Counted from the first letter of the stretch, positions 1-9,213 are shown. The stretch: 41,219 bases of DNA from an uncultured Lachnospiraceae bacterium (GCA_951801955.1 CATOOV010000024.1:1-41219); one strand, 5' to 3'. The notes: generated by a model not told the origin, from the sequence alone. A program made the numbers and translations.

Positions 1-375
1 GGTATCACCAGCTTCTTTTAATGTTGCATATGCAGCCCTCGTATGATATTTCTCACGATAACATTTCTGGCAGAGAGTCCCAAAGGTAATTTTCTCCCCG
101 CAATTCGAACAATGCAGATTCTCAATCTTTTGTTCCTGCTCCTTGTACTCGATCCTCCCCTCTGCAATCCATTTTTTGACCTGAAGCCTAGGAATATTAA
201 AATGTTCTGCTACCTGAAATTCTGTCACATCTTTTGAACGTATGTATTCTTTGACCTCACTAAATAATTCATTTTCCTTACAATTCGGACACAGTTCCCC
301 ATTATAACGATCTGGTAAGGTTCTGTGGCACACGGCACAGCATTTTACATGATCAAATAAAGATACATCTTCCAA
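1..375 (-). CDS. Zinc-ribbon/HTH protein, YvyF-like (partial, C-terminus outside window)
   Basis: Reading the complement from a TTG at 375 gives 125 codons open to the window edge. The translation has two CxxC pairs near the N-terminus (C13/C16 and C29/C32), a helix-turn-helix-like stretch around residues 50-76 (VAEHFNIPRLQVKKW), and two more CxxC pairs (C89/C92 and C102/C105). This ribbon-HTH-ribbon layout is that of the flagellar-operon protein family YvyF found with flgM in Firmicutes. Family membership is from memory of the pattern, and a flagellar role here is unproven because no flagellar gene is visible. The TTG is preceded by a purine-rich AAGGGAAAG; another in-frame TTG lies a few codons upstream. 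It lies 36 bases downstream of the flavin reductase-like gene and is probably co-transcribed with it. Confidence 0.6.
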   Translation of the reverse strand, partial: MEDVSLFDHVKCCAVCHRTLPDRYNGELCPNCKENELFSEVKEYIRSKDVTEFQVAEHFNIPRLQVKKWIAEGRIEYKEQEQKIENLHCSNCGEKITFGTLCQKCYREKYHTRAAYATLKEAGDT

Positions 376-411
376 TTTCTCACCACTTTCCCTTCTATAT
401 TTCAATAGTAA

Positions 412-1122
412 TTATAGCACTTTACCCCTATAACTTCCACGATTTTTCAAAATTTCTCTATTTTGTTTCTTATTTCCTCTTTCTATTTTTTTCTTTCTGG
501 CAGAATTGGATTTTTTGATACTATAGCCAAATGTCCCTAACATATCTTTTAAACCATAATAAGTGCCATGGGAATATACAATTGGTTCTGCCCGTTCCAA
601 ATGAAATTTTTCCTTTTCATCCAGATAAGCTTCCGAGACATGGACGGACACCACCTCTGCCAAAAACATATGATGTGAACCAAGTTCTTGGCATTGGAGC
701 ACTTTGCACTCAATATTGACAGGGCTTTCCCCAATTAAAGGTGCGGAAACCTTTGATGCTTTCTGCTTTGTCAGCTTTAATATATCAAATTTATCCACCT
801 CCCTGCCAGATTTCACACCGCAATAATCTGTGGCATAGGCAAGCTCCCTGGTGGTAAGGTTGATGACAAATTCTTTGGTCTGTTGAATCATATGGTAAGA
901 ATACCGTTCTGGACGCACAGAAATATATACCATTGGCGGATTTGTACAGATGGTACCAGTCCATGCCACCGTAATAATATTGTCCTTTCCCTCTCCATCT
1001 GATGCAGTCACCATAACGGCTGGAACGGGATAGACCATATTCCCCGGCTTCCATTGCTGTTTCGGGTAATAAGAAATTTTTTCAGTAGCTTTCTGTCTGC
1101 CATTTTTTCGTTTTTCTTTCAT
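412..1122 (-). CDS. Flavin reductase-like (flavoredoxin) FMN-binding split-barrel protein
   Basis: The 236-residue protein has the flavin reductase-like split-barrel pattern: an N-terminal YYPKQQWKPGNMVYPVPAVMV segment, then TVAWTGTICTNPPMVYIS, then FVINL about 30 residues later. Proteins of this family bind FMN and act as flavin reductases or electron-transfer flavoproteins; the partner is not evident here. The C-terminal 45 residues are very Lys/Arg/Asn-rich (SNSARKKKIERGNKKQNREI) and extend past the usual end of the family, which is about 190 residues. The start is an ATG with a modest AGGATAAGG ahead of it, 8 bases after the pyrophosphatase stop, so it is translated within the same leftward unit. 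The exact substrate cannot be inferred. Confidence 0.8.
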   Translation of the reverse strand: MKEKRKNGRQKATEKISYYPKQQWKPGNMVYPVPAVMVTASDGEGKDNIITVAWTGTICTNPPMVYISVRPERYSYHMIQQTKEFVINLTTRELAYATDYCGVKSGREVDKFDILKLTKQKASKVSAPLIGESPVNIECKVLQCQELGSHHMFLAEVVSVHVSEAYLDEKEKFHLERAEPIVYSHGTYYGLKDMLGTFGYSIKKSNSARKKKIERGNKKQNREILKNRGSYRGKVL

Positions 1123-1130
1123 ACCTTATC

Positions 1131-2786
1131 CTATTTCTCCTGTAAAGCAAGCATAAGTGCCGGGATTAACTGTTTTTTCCTGGAAACAACACCTTTCAGC
1201 AAAAGGCTGTCCCCCTGGTCAATTGCGTGACCGCGAAACGCATGTTCTGCAATCTCTTTCGCTTCTTCTCCCACAAAAATAAGCTGCGTGTTTTCCTCCA
1301 AAATATTGGTAAGCATCACATAAATCACGTTTAACTTGCGCTCGTTCTGTACTTGCGCCAAATAGGGCATAAGTTTTTCACGAACCACTTGCAGCTCTTC
1401 CTCACTCATAGCGCTTAGCTGCCCAACGCCAAATTCCCGATCTTCCGCATAGAAGGTTTTAAAATCCTGATAGAAAATTTCTTCTGGAGATTTTTCCTTA
1501 AAATTACTTCCTGCCTGAAACATCTTTTTTGCATGGTCTTCGATTGTAATTCCGGCAATTTCTGCAAGTATTTCCGCCGCCTGGCGGTCGACCTGGGTAC
1601 AGGTGGGGGAACGAAACATCAATGTATCTGAAATAATGGCGGAACACAAAAGCCCTGCAATTTCTTTTGGAATATTGACTCCCTGCTCCCGATACATATG
1701 GTAAATAATGGTAGAAGTACAGCCCAATGGCTGATTACGGAAAAAAACAGGTGAAATTGTCTCCAAACTGCCCAGCCTGTGATGATCAATAATTTCCAAT
1801 ATCTCGGCGCCATCTATCCCGTCCACTGCCTGGGTCCTTTCATTGTGGTCCACCAGAATAACCTGTTTGCGTTTCATATTCAGCAAGTTCCTCCGGGAAA
1901 TCATTCCAACATATTTTCCTTCTTCATCCAGAATGGGAAAATCCCGGTGCCGCACCCGCGACATCGTCTCTTGGATATCATCCACATATTCCTCCAACTC
2001 AAAAGTAACAAGATTTTCCTGACGCATAAAATATTTTACTGGCATACTCTGGTTAATCAGCCTGGAGACTGTATAAGTATCATAGGGAGTCGTTATAATC
2101 ACACACCCCCGATCTTCTGCCAGCTTTTGAATGGTCCGGGAGACCTTGGCGTCCGAACATACGATAATACAACTGGCATTCATCTCTATCGCACAGAGCT
2201 GCACTTCATAGCGGTTGCCCAGAATTACCATATCATCATCCTCAATATATTCTTCCATCAATTCTGGGCTTTCTGTTGCTGCTACCACTTTTCCCTTTAC
2301 AAAATAACCATGGATATTTCCGACAAGCACTTCTCCCTCCAAAGTCTCTGCAATATTTTTGTACTGCGTCCGTGCCTTGGCAAGAATCCGGTTATCATAT
2401 ACGTCCATATAAGAAGTCGCAATATCCCCCGTAATGATAAGCCCCTCCAAAATCCCATTCCGGTTGGTAATTGGAAGAGTCACTACATTTTGTGCTTTCA
2501 TGGTTTCCCATGCAGTCTTCAAAGAGATATGGCTCCCCACTCCAGGAGTTTTCCGTATCTCGATATCTTTGACTTGTGCCCCCACATCTGTCACATACCC
2601 TGGCGAATCCACACCAAAATATTCCAGGACATATTTGCTTTCTTCGTTGATCTGGCCCGCGCGCTTTGCTTCGTAAAGCATATTCCCAGTCTTATTTTTT
2701 AAATCTGCATAGGCAATCGCCCCACAAATAGAATCCGTATCAGGATTTTTATGGCCGATCACCCAAACTTTCTTTTCTTGTTCCAT
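1131..2786 (-). CDS. ppaC: Manganese-dependent inorganic pyrophosphatase with CBS and DRTGG domains (family II)
   Basis: Hydrolyses pyrophosphate to phosphate in the cytoplasm. The N-terminus carries the DHH-family motif GHKNPDTDS, and the catalytic DHH motif is IIDHHRLGS in the middle. The C-terminal DHHA2 signature is SRKKQLIP. Between the first motif and the DHH motif there is a long insert with two CBS halves and a DRTGG-like segment. This makes a protein of about 551 residues instead of about 310, as in the nucleotide-regulated CBS-PPases of Clostridia, so activity is likely tuned by adenine nucleotides. I place the start at the ATG at 2786 (MEQEKKVWVIGHKNPD), because AGAGGG lies 6 bases ahead. 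The open frame runs 19 codons further upstream, into the preceding gene. Confidence 0.93.
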   Translation of the reverse strand: MEQEKKVWVIGHKNPDTDSICGAIAYADLKNKTGNMLYEAKRAGQINEESKYVLEYFGVDSPGYVTDVGAQVKDIEIRKTPGVGSHISLKTAWETMKAQNVVTLPITNRNGILEGLIITGDIATSYMDVYDNRILAKARTQYKNIAETLEGEVLVGNIHGYFVKGKVVAATESPELMEEYIEDDDMVILGNRYEVQLCAIEMNASCIIVCSDAKVSRTIQKLAEDRGCVIITTPYDTYTVSRLINQSMPVKYFMRQENLVTFELEEYVDDIQETMSRVRHRDFPILDEEGKYVGMISRRNLLNMKRKQVILVDHNERTQAVDGIDGAEILEIIDHHRLGSLETISPVFFRNQPLGCTSTIIYHMYREQGVNIPKEIAGLLCSAIISDTLMFRSPTCTQVDRQAAEILAEIAGITIEDHAKKMFQAGSNFKEKSPEEIFYQDFKTFYAEDREFGVGQLSAMSEEELQVVREKLMPYLAQVQNERKLNVIYVMLTNILEENTQLIFVGEEAKEIAEHAFRGHAIDQGDSLLLKGVVSRKKQLIPALMLALQEK

Positions 2787-2796
2787 ATTTTTCCCT

Positions 2797-3633
2797 CTAA
2801 AACAAACCATACAGATGTGCAACCACTGCCGCCACTCCTGCAATATTTACTACAGAAAGCAAAATGAGCGCTCCAAAATATTTCTTCATCACTTTCATAT
2901 TGCGAATGCCAGCTTCTGCATTGTCAATTTTCTGTTCCAACTCTTCCACCAAAGTCTGTATATTTCGATAACACTTTACATTCTCATTGTGAACTTTCTC
3001 TCCCAATTCTGCTTTTGCCTCGTCGATCTTTTCTGAGATCTGTTCCTTGGGATCGTCAGTGACCTCTATAAGTTCTTTGCATACATCTTCCATTTTTGCC
3101 GATATTTGTGCCAGTGCGGCTTTTATGGCTGCTGTCTGATCTTCTGTTTTCCTTGCAAATTCTCTGGAAAAATGTTCAATGGTTTTATCAATCTCAGCCA
3201 TCTCCTGTTTTGAGTTGCTGTTCAGTTCTTTTACCTGTTCACTGATCCGCTCATCCAATGCGCTGATTTCATTGCTTATTGTGTCATCAAATACTTGCAG
3301 TTGCTTATCCACCTGTACAACCAAAGAATCAATCTGGGCTTGTACTCCCAAAATCAGCTTATCCGCCTCCTGCTTGCGCTCATCTAGTACGCCCTGAAGC
3401 TGTTTTGCCTTCTCCTCCTTCTGTGCCAATACACCTTGAAGTTCCTCCACCTTACTTTCTTTTGACTGCAGCAATCCTTGGAGCTGTTTTGCCTTTTCCT
3501 TGAATTCGTCAATCTGGCTCAGCAAAAAATCTTCTTTCTGCACCTTGTTTTGTATCCTTTCCTTTTCTCTATCTGTATCAAAATCCCTTGTTTTGATTAT
3601 CTGCCGCTGCTTTTTATCGAATATATTCCCCAT
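2797..3633 (-). CDS. Coiled-coil protein with C-terminal membrane anchor, unknown function
   Basis: I do not recognise this 278-residue protein. It starts with a short basic segment (MGNIFDKKQRQIIKT) and continues as an almost uninterrupted coiled coil from about residue 20 to 245. Near residues 45-85 there is a repeated unit, KAKQLQGLLQSKESKVEELQG then LAQKEEKAKQLQGVLDERK, which suggests internal duplication. A single hydrophobic segment at about 253-276 ends the chain, so it is predicted to be tail-anchored with the coiled coil in the cytoplasm. The start ATG has CAGGAG 8 bases upstream. It is the first gene of the leftward unit that includes ppaC, 10 bases away. A structural or scaffolding role would fit but is inference. 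Confidence 0.75.
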   Translation of the reverse strand: MGNIFDKKQRQIIKTRDFDTDREKERIQNKVQKEDFLLSQIDEFKEKAKQLQGLLQSKESKVEELQGVLAQKEEKAKQLQGVLDERKQEADKLILGVQAQIDSLVVQVDKQLQVFDDTISNEISALDERISEQVKELNSNSKQEMAEIDKTIEHFSREFARKTEDQTAAIKAALAQISAKMEDVCKELIEVTDDPKEQISEKIDEAKAELGEKVHNENVKCYRNIQTLVEELEQKIDNAEAGIRNMKVMKKYFGALILLSVVNIAGVAAVVAHLYGLF

Positions 3634-3693
3634 ATAACATCTCCTGTAATATAATTATATAGCAAAAGATATACACCCCCTGCTATGGGTTTC

Positions 3694-3722
3694 ATTGTAT
3701 CATTTCATCTATTTTTTTTCAA
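3694..3722 (-). promoter_or_regulatory. Sigma-A-type promoter for the coiled-coil/ppaC unit
   Basis: On the minus strand TTGAAA (3717-3722) is followed after exactly 17 bases by TACAAT (3694-3699). It lies about 60 bases ahead of the ATG at 3633, directly after the ung terminator, so a new leftward transcript probably starts near 3687. Confidence 0.65.
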
Positions 3723-3739
3723 AGGAACCTCCTATATTG

Positions 3740-3764
3740 GAAAAAAGAACCGGGAAACGGTTCT
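3740..3764 (-). terminator. Rho-independent terminator after ung
   Basis: On the minus strand a perfect 7-bp stem AGAACCG/CGGTTCT with a 5-base loop is followed at once by six T. It sits 66 bases past the ung stop and closes the hisH-hisF-ung unit. Confidence 0.85.
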
Positions 3765-3829
3765 CCAACATTTCCCGGTCCTGTCTTACCTCTTAGATAA
3801 AACTGCTGTAATTACCTCCATAACCCCCA

Positions 3830-4504
3830 CTATACATCCTCAATCTGCCAGTCAATGGGTTCTAATCCGTTTTCTTTCAGAAAATCGTTTGCCTGGCTGA
3901 AATGTTTGCATCCAAAAAATCCACGGAACGCAGACAGGGGACTTGGATGAGGCGCTTTCAAAATCAGGTGTTTGGAATTATTCAACATGGAACTTTTACT
4001 CTGTGCAGGCTTCCCCCACAGCATATAGACAATTGGACGGTCCTGTGCATTGACTGCACGAATCACTGCATCTGTAAACTGCTCCCATCCCTTGCCCTGA
4101 TGGGAAAACGCCTGATGCGCCCGGACTGTCAGCACGGTATTCAGCATCAGCACGCCTTGCTGCGCCCATTTTACAAGATAGCCATTATTGGGAATGGTAC
4201 AGCCAAGATCTTCCTGCAGTTCCTTATATATATTTACCAATGAGGGAGGAATATCCACCTCTGGTCTCACAGAAAAGCACAAACCATGCGCCTGTCCCTG
4301 GTTGTGATATGGATCCTGCCCCAAAATCAATACTTTCACCTGGCTTAACGGGGTCAAGTGCATCGCATTAAAAATATCATCTGCTGGAGGATATATCACT
4401 TTTGTCTCATATTCTTCTTTTACAAACTTGTAAAGTTCTGCATAATATGGTTTCTTAAATTCCTCTCCAATCTCCTCTAGCCAATCATTTTCCAGCATTC
4501 CCAT
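3830..4504 (-). CDS. ung: Uracil-DNA glycosylase (family 1)
   Basis: Removes uracil from DNA as the first step of base-excision repair. The water-activating loop GQDPYH (as VLILGQDPYHNQGQAHG) and the C-terminal minor-groove loop HPSPLS are intact, and the length of about 224 residues is normal for UDG family 1. I place the start at the ATG at 4504 (MGMLENDWLEEIGEEF) because GGAG lies 8 bases upstream. A GTG six codons earlier would overlap that ribosome binding site. It lies 35 bases downstream of hisF and is followed by a terminator, so it is the last gene of that unit. Pairing with histidine genes is positional and suggests no functional link. Confidence 0.95.
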   Translation of the reverse strand: MGMLENDWLEEIGEEFKKPYYAELYKFVKEEYETKVIYPPADDIFNAMHLTPLSQVKVLILGQDPYHNQGQAHGLCFSVRPEVDIPPSLVNIYKELQEDLGCTIPNNGYLVKWAQQGVLMLNTVLTVRAHQAFSHQGKGWEQFTDAVIRAVNAQDRPIVYMLWGKPAQSKSSMLNNSKHLILKAPHPSPLSAFRGFFGCKHFSQANDFLKENGLEPIDWQIEDV

Positions 4505-4539
4505 AAGAAATACTCCTTTCACTTTTGTTATAACGCTGC

Positions 4540-5301
4540 CTATAATCTCACCGGTACATGTTTTCCTGCGAGATAATTTTTCAGTTTCTTTATTTCCAAT
4601 TCCTTATAGTGGAACAGGGAGGCGGCAAGCGCCGCCTCAGCGCCTCCCGCCGTCAGCGCTTCATAAAAATGTTCTTCTGTGCCTGCACCGCCGGAAGCGA
4701 TTACCGGAATCGAAACATGGTCTGCAATCGTCCGGGTCAGTTCCAAATCATATCCTGCCTTGGTACCATCACAATCCATACTGGTAAGCAAAATCTCCCC
4801 CGCCCCCATATGGTCCGCACGCATCGCCCATTCCACCGCATCTAACCCTGTATCAATCCTGCCGCCATTCTTATACACATTCCAGCCGCTGCCATCCTTC
4901 CTGCGCTTTGCATCAACGGCAACTACCACACACTGGCTTCCAAATTTATCTGCCGCATCACTGATCAGCCCCGGTGTGTTAATTGCAGAAGAATTGATGG
5001 AAATTTTATCGGCGCCCTCCCTGAGAAGGACTTTAAAATCTTCCACTGTGCGGATACCTCCCCCTACCGTAAAGGGAATAAATACCATTTCCGCCACACG
5101 CCGCACCATATCCACTACGGTACTGCGAGCATCTGAAGATGCTGTGATATCCAAAAAAACCAGCTCATCGGCGCCTGCCTTATCATAAGCTGCCGCCACC
5201 TCAACAGGATCTCCGGCATCCTTTAAATTGACAAAATTAATGCCCTTTACCACACGTCCCTCATGCACATCCAGACAGGGAATAATTCTCTTTGTAAACA
5301 T
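4540..5301 (-). CDS. hisF: Imidazole glycerol phosphate synthase, cyclase subunit HisF
   Basis: Cyclase half of the HisH-HisF complex. It converts PRFAR plus ammonia to imidazole glycerol phosphate and AICAR in histidine synthesis. The 253-residue TIM barrel begins with [16 protein letters not shown], with the catalytic Asp in CLDV. The second catalytic Asp lies in [18 protein letters not shown], and the phosphate-binding loops TVGGGIR and IASGGAG are present. Its start is 2 bases after the hisH stop, implying translational coupling of the two subunits. The rest of the his operon is not in the window; only this pair is placed here, behind an unrelated membrane protein. Confidence 0.97.
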   Translation of the reverse strand: MFTKRIIPCLDVHEGRVVKGINFVNLKDAGDPVEVAAAYDKAGADELVFLDITASSDARSTVVDMVRRVAEMVFIPFTVGGGIRTVEDFKVLLREGADKISINSSAINTPGLISDAADKFGSQCVVVAVDAKRRKDGSGWNVYKNGGRIDTGLDAVEWAMRADHMGAGEILLTSMDCDGTKAGYDLELTRTIADHVSIPVIASGGAGTEEHFYEALTAGGAEAALAASLFHYKELEIKKLKNYLAGKHVPVRL

Positions 5302-5303
5302 CC

Positions 5304-5918
5304 CTACACCTCCCCTGCCTTAGCAAAATTCTGCAAAATCTGCAGTCCTACGCTGCTGCTCTTTTCAGGATGGAACTGGCAGGCAAACACATTCCCCTGC
5401 TCCACGGAGGCATGAATTGTTACGCCATAATCTGTAGATGCTTTTACAACCTCTTCTTTTTTTGCTTTCAAATAATAGGAATGGACAAAATACACAAAAC
5501 TTCCTGGAAGGATTCCTTTAAAAAGCTTTCCATGATTCTGTAAATGCAGGGAATTCCAGCCAATATGAGGAATCTTTAACCCTTGTTTATCTGGAATCTT
5601 TACAATGTCGCCCTCCAGAATATGTAAACCCTCCACACCGCCGCTTTCCTCACTGCCTTCAAACAACAATTGTAAGCCGAGGCAAATTCCCAGCAACGGC
5701 GTCTGCTTTTGTACAATCTCGTGAAGCACTTTATCCAGCTCGAATCGTTTAAGCTGCTCCATTGCCTCCCCAAAAGCTCCCACTCCCGGAAGGATTACCT
5801 TATCTGCATTCATAAGTTCTCTGCGGTCCCTGGTAATCAGGCTTTCCTGCCCCAAAAATTTCAATGCTTTCTCCACGCTTTTTAAATTTCCTGCATCGTA
5901 ATCAATTACTGCTATCAT
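5304..5918 (-). CDS. hisH: Imidazole glycerol phosphate synthase, glutamine amidotransferase subunit HisH
   Basis: Glutaminase half of the IGP synthase; it feeds ammonia from glutamine through HisF. The class I amidotransferase triad is visible: the nucleophile Cys in [17 protein letters not shown], and His and Glu in [10 protein letters not shown] near the C-terminus. The oxyanion strand [12 protein letters not shown] is present. At 204 residues it has the usual length. The N-terminus [15 protein letters not shown] is canonical. It follows the acidic membrane protein by 17 bases and is directly coupled to hisF. Histidine and Glu positions argue for a working enzyme rather than a decayed paralogue. 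Confidence 0.97.
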   Translation of the reverse strand: MIAVIDYDAGNLKSVEKALKFLGQESLITRDRRELMNADKVILPGVGAFGEAMEQLKRFELDKVLHEIVQKQTPLLGICLGLQLLFEGSEESGGVEGLHILEGDIVKIPDKQGLKIPHIGWNSLHLQNHGKLFKGILPGSFVYFVHSYYLKAKKEEVVKASTDYGVTIHASVEQGNVFACQFHPEKSSSVGLQILQNFAKAGEV

Positions 5919-5935
5919 GCTGCCGCTCCTGTCCT

Positions 5936-7444
5936 CTATCCAAGCCCCAAAGTCTCCACGATCTCGTTTAACTTCAAGGTAAACTCCTCTTTATCCCGGA
6001 TTTTGTATAATTTCCTTGCCTCATCCAAGGACATATCGTATTTTTTCTTTAATGTATTTTCCAACTTCTCCAGCAGCCTCTCATATTCAACGGCAGCTCC
6101 CGTTGCCGCTGCCTCATACGAATTCTTGTCATATTTTCCAACACCAACAATCAATGCACTCAAAGCTTCTGTGTACATTTTCTGCTTCTGGTATACCTTA
6201 TAACTGTCAATCTGCTGCTGCACATATGCTGTAAGCCTTGATTTCTGATACAATTCTTCATCTGCTGCCTTTACCTTGCTTCCTTGGTTAAAACAGCTAT
6301 AAGCTTCCACATAATCACCATTCTCATAATATTCTTTCGCCTCGGAAATACTCAATGCATATCCAACTTGGCTGGTAAAAAGATTGACCAGGATAACAAG
6401 AGAAACTCCTACCAACATAATCAGGACCACCGGTCCTTTCGGAAGAGGCTTCGTCTTAATTACCTCTTTTGGCTCTTTCACCTTCTTTTCCTTTTTTGGC
6501 TTTTCCTGTTTTTCCTTTTCCTTTTGCGCTTTTTTCTCTGCTTTTTCCTTTTTCTTCTGTTCTTTCTGTTCTTTCTTTTCTAGCTTCTTGCGCTCCTTCG
6601 CTTCCTTATCAACCGCTTCTTGTGCTTCCGCTGCGGCAGCCTCTGCCGCTTCATCTTCTTCCGTCCCAAATAAGATACGGGACAGCTTTTGGAAAAATCC
6701 AAGGTTTTCCTGTTCTCCTGATTCTACTTGGTCTGCCTGGCCGCCTTCCTCTGAATTCTGGGATTCGCTCTTCCTTGCAGGCTGTTCTTTTTCCTCTGGA
6801 TCCTCCAACCCCAGGCTTTCCAACTCCCTCACAAGACTTGCCGTATCCAAATCCTCCTCATCGGATAATAAAGAATCCAAAGATTCTTTTGCCTCTTCTG
6901 ACAAAGGTTCACTATCCGAAACGGTCGGTTCCTCCAAATCTTCTGACTCTTCGTCGGATGGGTTTTCTTCAATTCCAGACAACATATCTAAAAGTTCCTG
7001 ATTCGGTTCTCCAGGCGTATACGTAGTCTCATCTTTATCCAGCGTATTCACTTCAAAATCAGATTCTTCTTTCTGATAATCCATCCCGATTTCATCCAGC
7101 ATTCCATCATCTTCTGAATAATTCTGCAAAGACTCATCTATGGATAAATCCGTTCCATCATCCAGGCTGCCAAATTCATCCAAATCATCCAAAGATCCAT
7201 ACTTTGCCTCATTTGCCATGCTGTCAAGATCTTCCAGGTCAAAGTCCTGCCCCGCCCCTGATGTACTGTTTGGCTCGGACATACTTTTTTCAAATGCCTG
7301 AAGGAAATCTTCTTCCCCTTCCTGGTAACCTGTACTGTGAAAGCTGCCAAAGAAATCTTCTTCTTCGCTTGCTATATCCTCTTGTTCTGGTTCTGCTTCC
7401 ACTCCCCGCAACAATCTGTCCAGATAATCTTCTCTCTCGTTCAA
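5936..7444 (-). CDS. Large acidic membrane-anchored protein with Lys/Glu tract and TPR-like tail, unknown function
   Basis: I do not recognise a named family. Residues 1 to about 250 are extremely acidic and low in complexity (many DLDEF, SLDD, EESEDLEE runs), without a signal peptide. About 280-335 is a Lys/Glu-rich, Ala-rich helix (KERKKLEKKEQKEQKKK). A single membrane segment follows at about 337-357, and the last 145 residues are helical and TPR-like (SEAKEYYENGDYVEAYSCFNQG). The likely topology is an acidic cytoplasmic arm with the repeat domain outside. The start is taken as TTG at 7444, because GGAGG lies 8 bases upstream; the GTG three codons earlier abuts the Shine-Dalgarno. It is the first gene ahead of hisH-hisF-ung and has its own promoter. 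Confidence 0.75.
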   Translation of the reverse strand: MNEREDYLDRLLRGVEAEPEQEDIASEEEDFFGSFHSTGYQEGEEDFLQAFEKSMSEPNSTSGAGQDFDLEDLDSMANEAKYGSLDDLDEFGSLDDGTDLSIDESLQNYSEDDGMLDEIGMDYQKEESDFEVNTLDKDETTYTPGEPNQELLDMLSGIEENPSDEESEDLEEPTVSDSEPLSEEAKESLDSLLSDEEDLDTASLVRELESLGLEDPEEKEQPARKSESQNSEEGGQADQVESGEQENLGFFQKLSRILFGTEEDEAAEAAAAEAQEAVDKEAKERKKLEKKEQKEQKKKEKAEKKAQKEKEKQEKPKKEKKVKEPKEVIKTKPLPKGPVVLIMLVGVSLVILVNLFTSQVGYALSISEAKEYYENGDYVEAYSCFNQGSKVKAADEELYQKSRLTAYVQQQIDSYKVYQKQKMYTEALSALIVGVGKYDKNSYEAAATGAAVEYERLLEKLENTLKKKYDMSLDEARKLYKIRDKEEFTLKLNEIVETLGLG

Positions 7445-7482
7445 AGATTCCACCTCCGGTGTTTTTTCATACTTGTATTTCT

Positions 7483-7511
7483 ATCATAACACACTGCGTC
7501 ACATTTCACAA
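7483..7511 (-). promoter_or_regulatory. Promoter for the membrane protein-hisH-hisF-ung unit
   Basis: Minus strand TTGTGA (7506-7511), a 17-base spacer and TATGAT (7483-7488) lie in the short gap after the DUF711 gene, about 40 bases ahead of the TTG start. A TTGACA slightly further up overlaps the DUF711 stop but is too far from this -10. Confidence 0.5.
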
Positions 7512-7519
7512 ACCATTTG

Positions 7520-8884
7520 TCAATTTTTAAAGCTGTGTACCGGCGCCGGAATCCTTCCCTTGCGATCAACAAATGCTTTACATCCATATCTGTTTACTTC
7601 CATCACTGGCGCATGCCCAAGCAAACCTCCAAATTCCACAGTCTCCCCGATTCCCTTGCCAATTACAGGAATCAAACGGACAGCAGTGGTTTTCTGGTTG
7701 ATCATGCCAATTGCCATCTCATCTGCAATGATTCCAGAAATCGCAGATGGCGGTACATCACCTGGAATCGCAATCATATCGAGCCCCACAGAACAAACGC
7801 AGGTCATGGCTTCTAATTTCTCCAGGGTCAATGCCCCTGCTTGTACAGCATCAATCATCCCCTGGTCTTCACTGACAGGAATAAATGCCCCGCTTAAGCC
7901 GCCTACATAGGAAGAAGCCATAATACCGCCTTTTTTCACTTGATCGTTTAACAGGGCAAGCGCCGCCGTAGTGCCTGGTGCGCCTGCATATTCCAATCCA
8001 ATTTCTTCCAAAATCTCCGCCACGGAATCCCCCACGGCAGGGGTAGGCGCCAGGGAAAGGTCAATAATTCCAAATGGAATGCCTAACCGCCGGCTCGCCT
8101 CCTGCGCCACCAATTGTCCTACGCGGGTAATTTTAAACGCCGTCTTCTTAATGGTTTCACACAGTACCTCAAAACTTTCCCCCCGGACTTGTTCCAACGC
8201 TTTCTTTACCACACCAGGACCAGAAACCCCTACATTGATAATGGCATCCGCCTCCGTCACACCGTGGAAGGCGCCTGCCATAAACGGGTTGTCATCCGGC
8301 GCATTACAAAATACCACGAGCTTGGCGCAGCCAAGGGAATCGTTTTCTTTGGTATATTCTGCTGTTTTCTTCACAATTTCCCCCATCAGGCGTACTGCAT
8401 CCATATCAATCCCTGTCTTGGTGGAACCCACATTTACAGAACTGCAGACCCGCTCTGTCTCGGCAAGCGCCATAGGAATGGAACGAATCAGGTTTTCGTC
8501 TCCCTTTGTCATTCCCTTTGACACTAATGCAGAATACCCGCCAATAAAATTTACTCCCACCTTCTTTGCTGCACGGTCTAAAGTTTTGGCAATTGACACA
8601 AAATCTTCTGGAACCTTACATGCCGACTGTCCTACCAAAGCGATTGGCGTCACGGAAATTCGTTTATTCACAATGGGAATACAATAATTCCGTTCGATTT
8701 CTTTCCCTGTCTCCACGAGTCTTTCTGCTACAGAAGTGATTTTGTGGTAGATATTTTCATTTAATTTCTGTAAATCGAAATCCATGCAGTCAAGCAGGCT
8801 GATTCCCAATGTAATGGTACGGACATCCAGATTTTCCTGCTCAATCATTTTATTGGTTTCATTTACTTCCCAAATATTTATCAT
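7520..8884 (-). CDS. PFL-family protein, DUF711/UPF0210
   Basis: This 454-residue protein matches the UPF0210 (DUF711) family, annotated as PFL family from a distant resemblance to pyruvate formate-lyase-type folds. Family features seen are the N-terminal [17 protein letters not shown], the glycine-rich [15 protein letters not shown], and [19 protein letters not shown] and [22 protein letters not shown] segments. I see no Gly-radical motif, so formate-lyase activity should not be assumed. No catalysed reaction is known to me for the family. Its start ATG has AGGAG 9 bases upstream and lies 13 bases after the ACT-domain gene. That gene is the usual partner of DUF711, so the pair probably works as one unit responding to an amino acid or related ligand (inference). 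Confidence 0.9.
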   Translation of the reverse strand: MINIWEVNETNKMIEQENLDVRTITLGISLLDCMDFDLQKLNENIYHKITSVAERLVETGKEIERNYCIPIVNKRISVTPIALVGQSACKVPEDFVSIAKTLDRAAKKVGVNFIGGYSALVSKGMTKGDENLIRSIPMALAETERVCSSVNVGSTKTGIDMDAVRLMGEIVKKTAEYTKENDSLGCAKLVVFCNAPDDNPFMAGAFHGVTEADAIINVGVSGPGVVKKALEQVRGESFEVLCETIKKTAFKITRVGQLVAQEASRRLGIPFGIIDLSLAPTPAVGDSVAEILEEIGLEYAGAPGTTAALALLNDQVKKGGIMASSYVGGLSGAFIPVSEDQGMIDAVQAGALTLEKLEAMTCVCSVGLDMIAIPGDVPPSAISGIIADEMAIGMINQKTTAVRLIPVIGKGIGETVEFGGLLGHAPVMEVNRYGCKAFVDRKGRIPAPVHSFKN

Positions 8885-8897
8885 GATAAAACGCTCC

Positions 8898-9182
8898 TTA
8901 AATTCTGTGCATTTTGTTAAAAATTTCTTCCCGCTGGCACTTTATATTCACACCAATCTGCTCACCAAGCTGCTCCAATTCCCTGGCGCACTGGTCAAAA
9001 GGCTGGTCAGAATCTTTGAGATCCGCAATCATCATCATATTAAAAAATTCTTGTACAATGGTCTGGCTGATATCCAGCACATTAATATGATGCTCTGAGA
9101 GATAGGTACATACCTTCGCAATAATCCCTACGGTATCTTTCCCTACCACCGTAATAATCGTTCTGTCTGTACTCTTTTCCAT
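8898..9182 (-). CDS. ACT-domain protein (UPF0237 type)
   Basis: A free-standing ACT domain of 94 residues: [22 protein letters not shown] at the N-terminus, with the Gly of the ligand-binding turn, then [18 protein letters not shown]. Single ACT domains of this type bind small ligands, often amino acids, as dimers. The start ATG at 9182 is fixed by GGAGG four bases upstream; the open frame goes 20 codons further but has no ribosome binding site and would overlap the promoter. It is followed by the DUF711 gene 13 bases on, the conserved arrangement in Firmicutes. Confidence 0.9.
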   Translation of the reverse strand: MEKSTDRTIITVVGKDTVGIIAKVCTYLSEHHINVLDISQTIVQEFFNMMMIADLKDSDQPFDQCARELEQLGEQIGVNIKCQREEIFNKMHRI

Positions 9183-9213
9183 AATTTCCTCCATTCTATG
9201 CACATACATTTTT

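Noticed and set aside
1779..2702. 307-codon open frame on the plus strand
   Set aside because: It is antisense to the pyrophosphatase gene, whose DHH and CBS motifs are intact. It has no ribosome binding site and its product is rich in His, Ile and Phe without any domain.
6384..7001. 205-codon plus-strand frame rich in Ser and Phe
   Set aside because: It is the complement of the acidic and Lys/Glu tracts of the membrane protein; its low complexity is explained by that gene.
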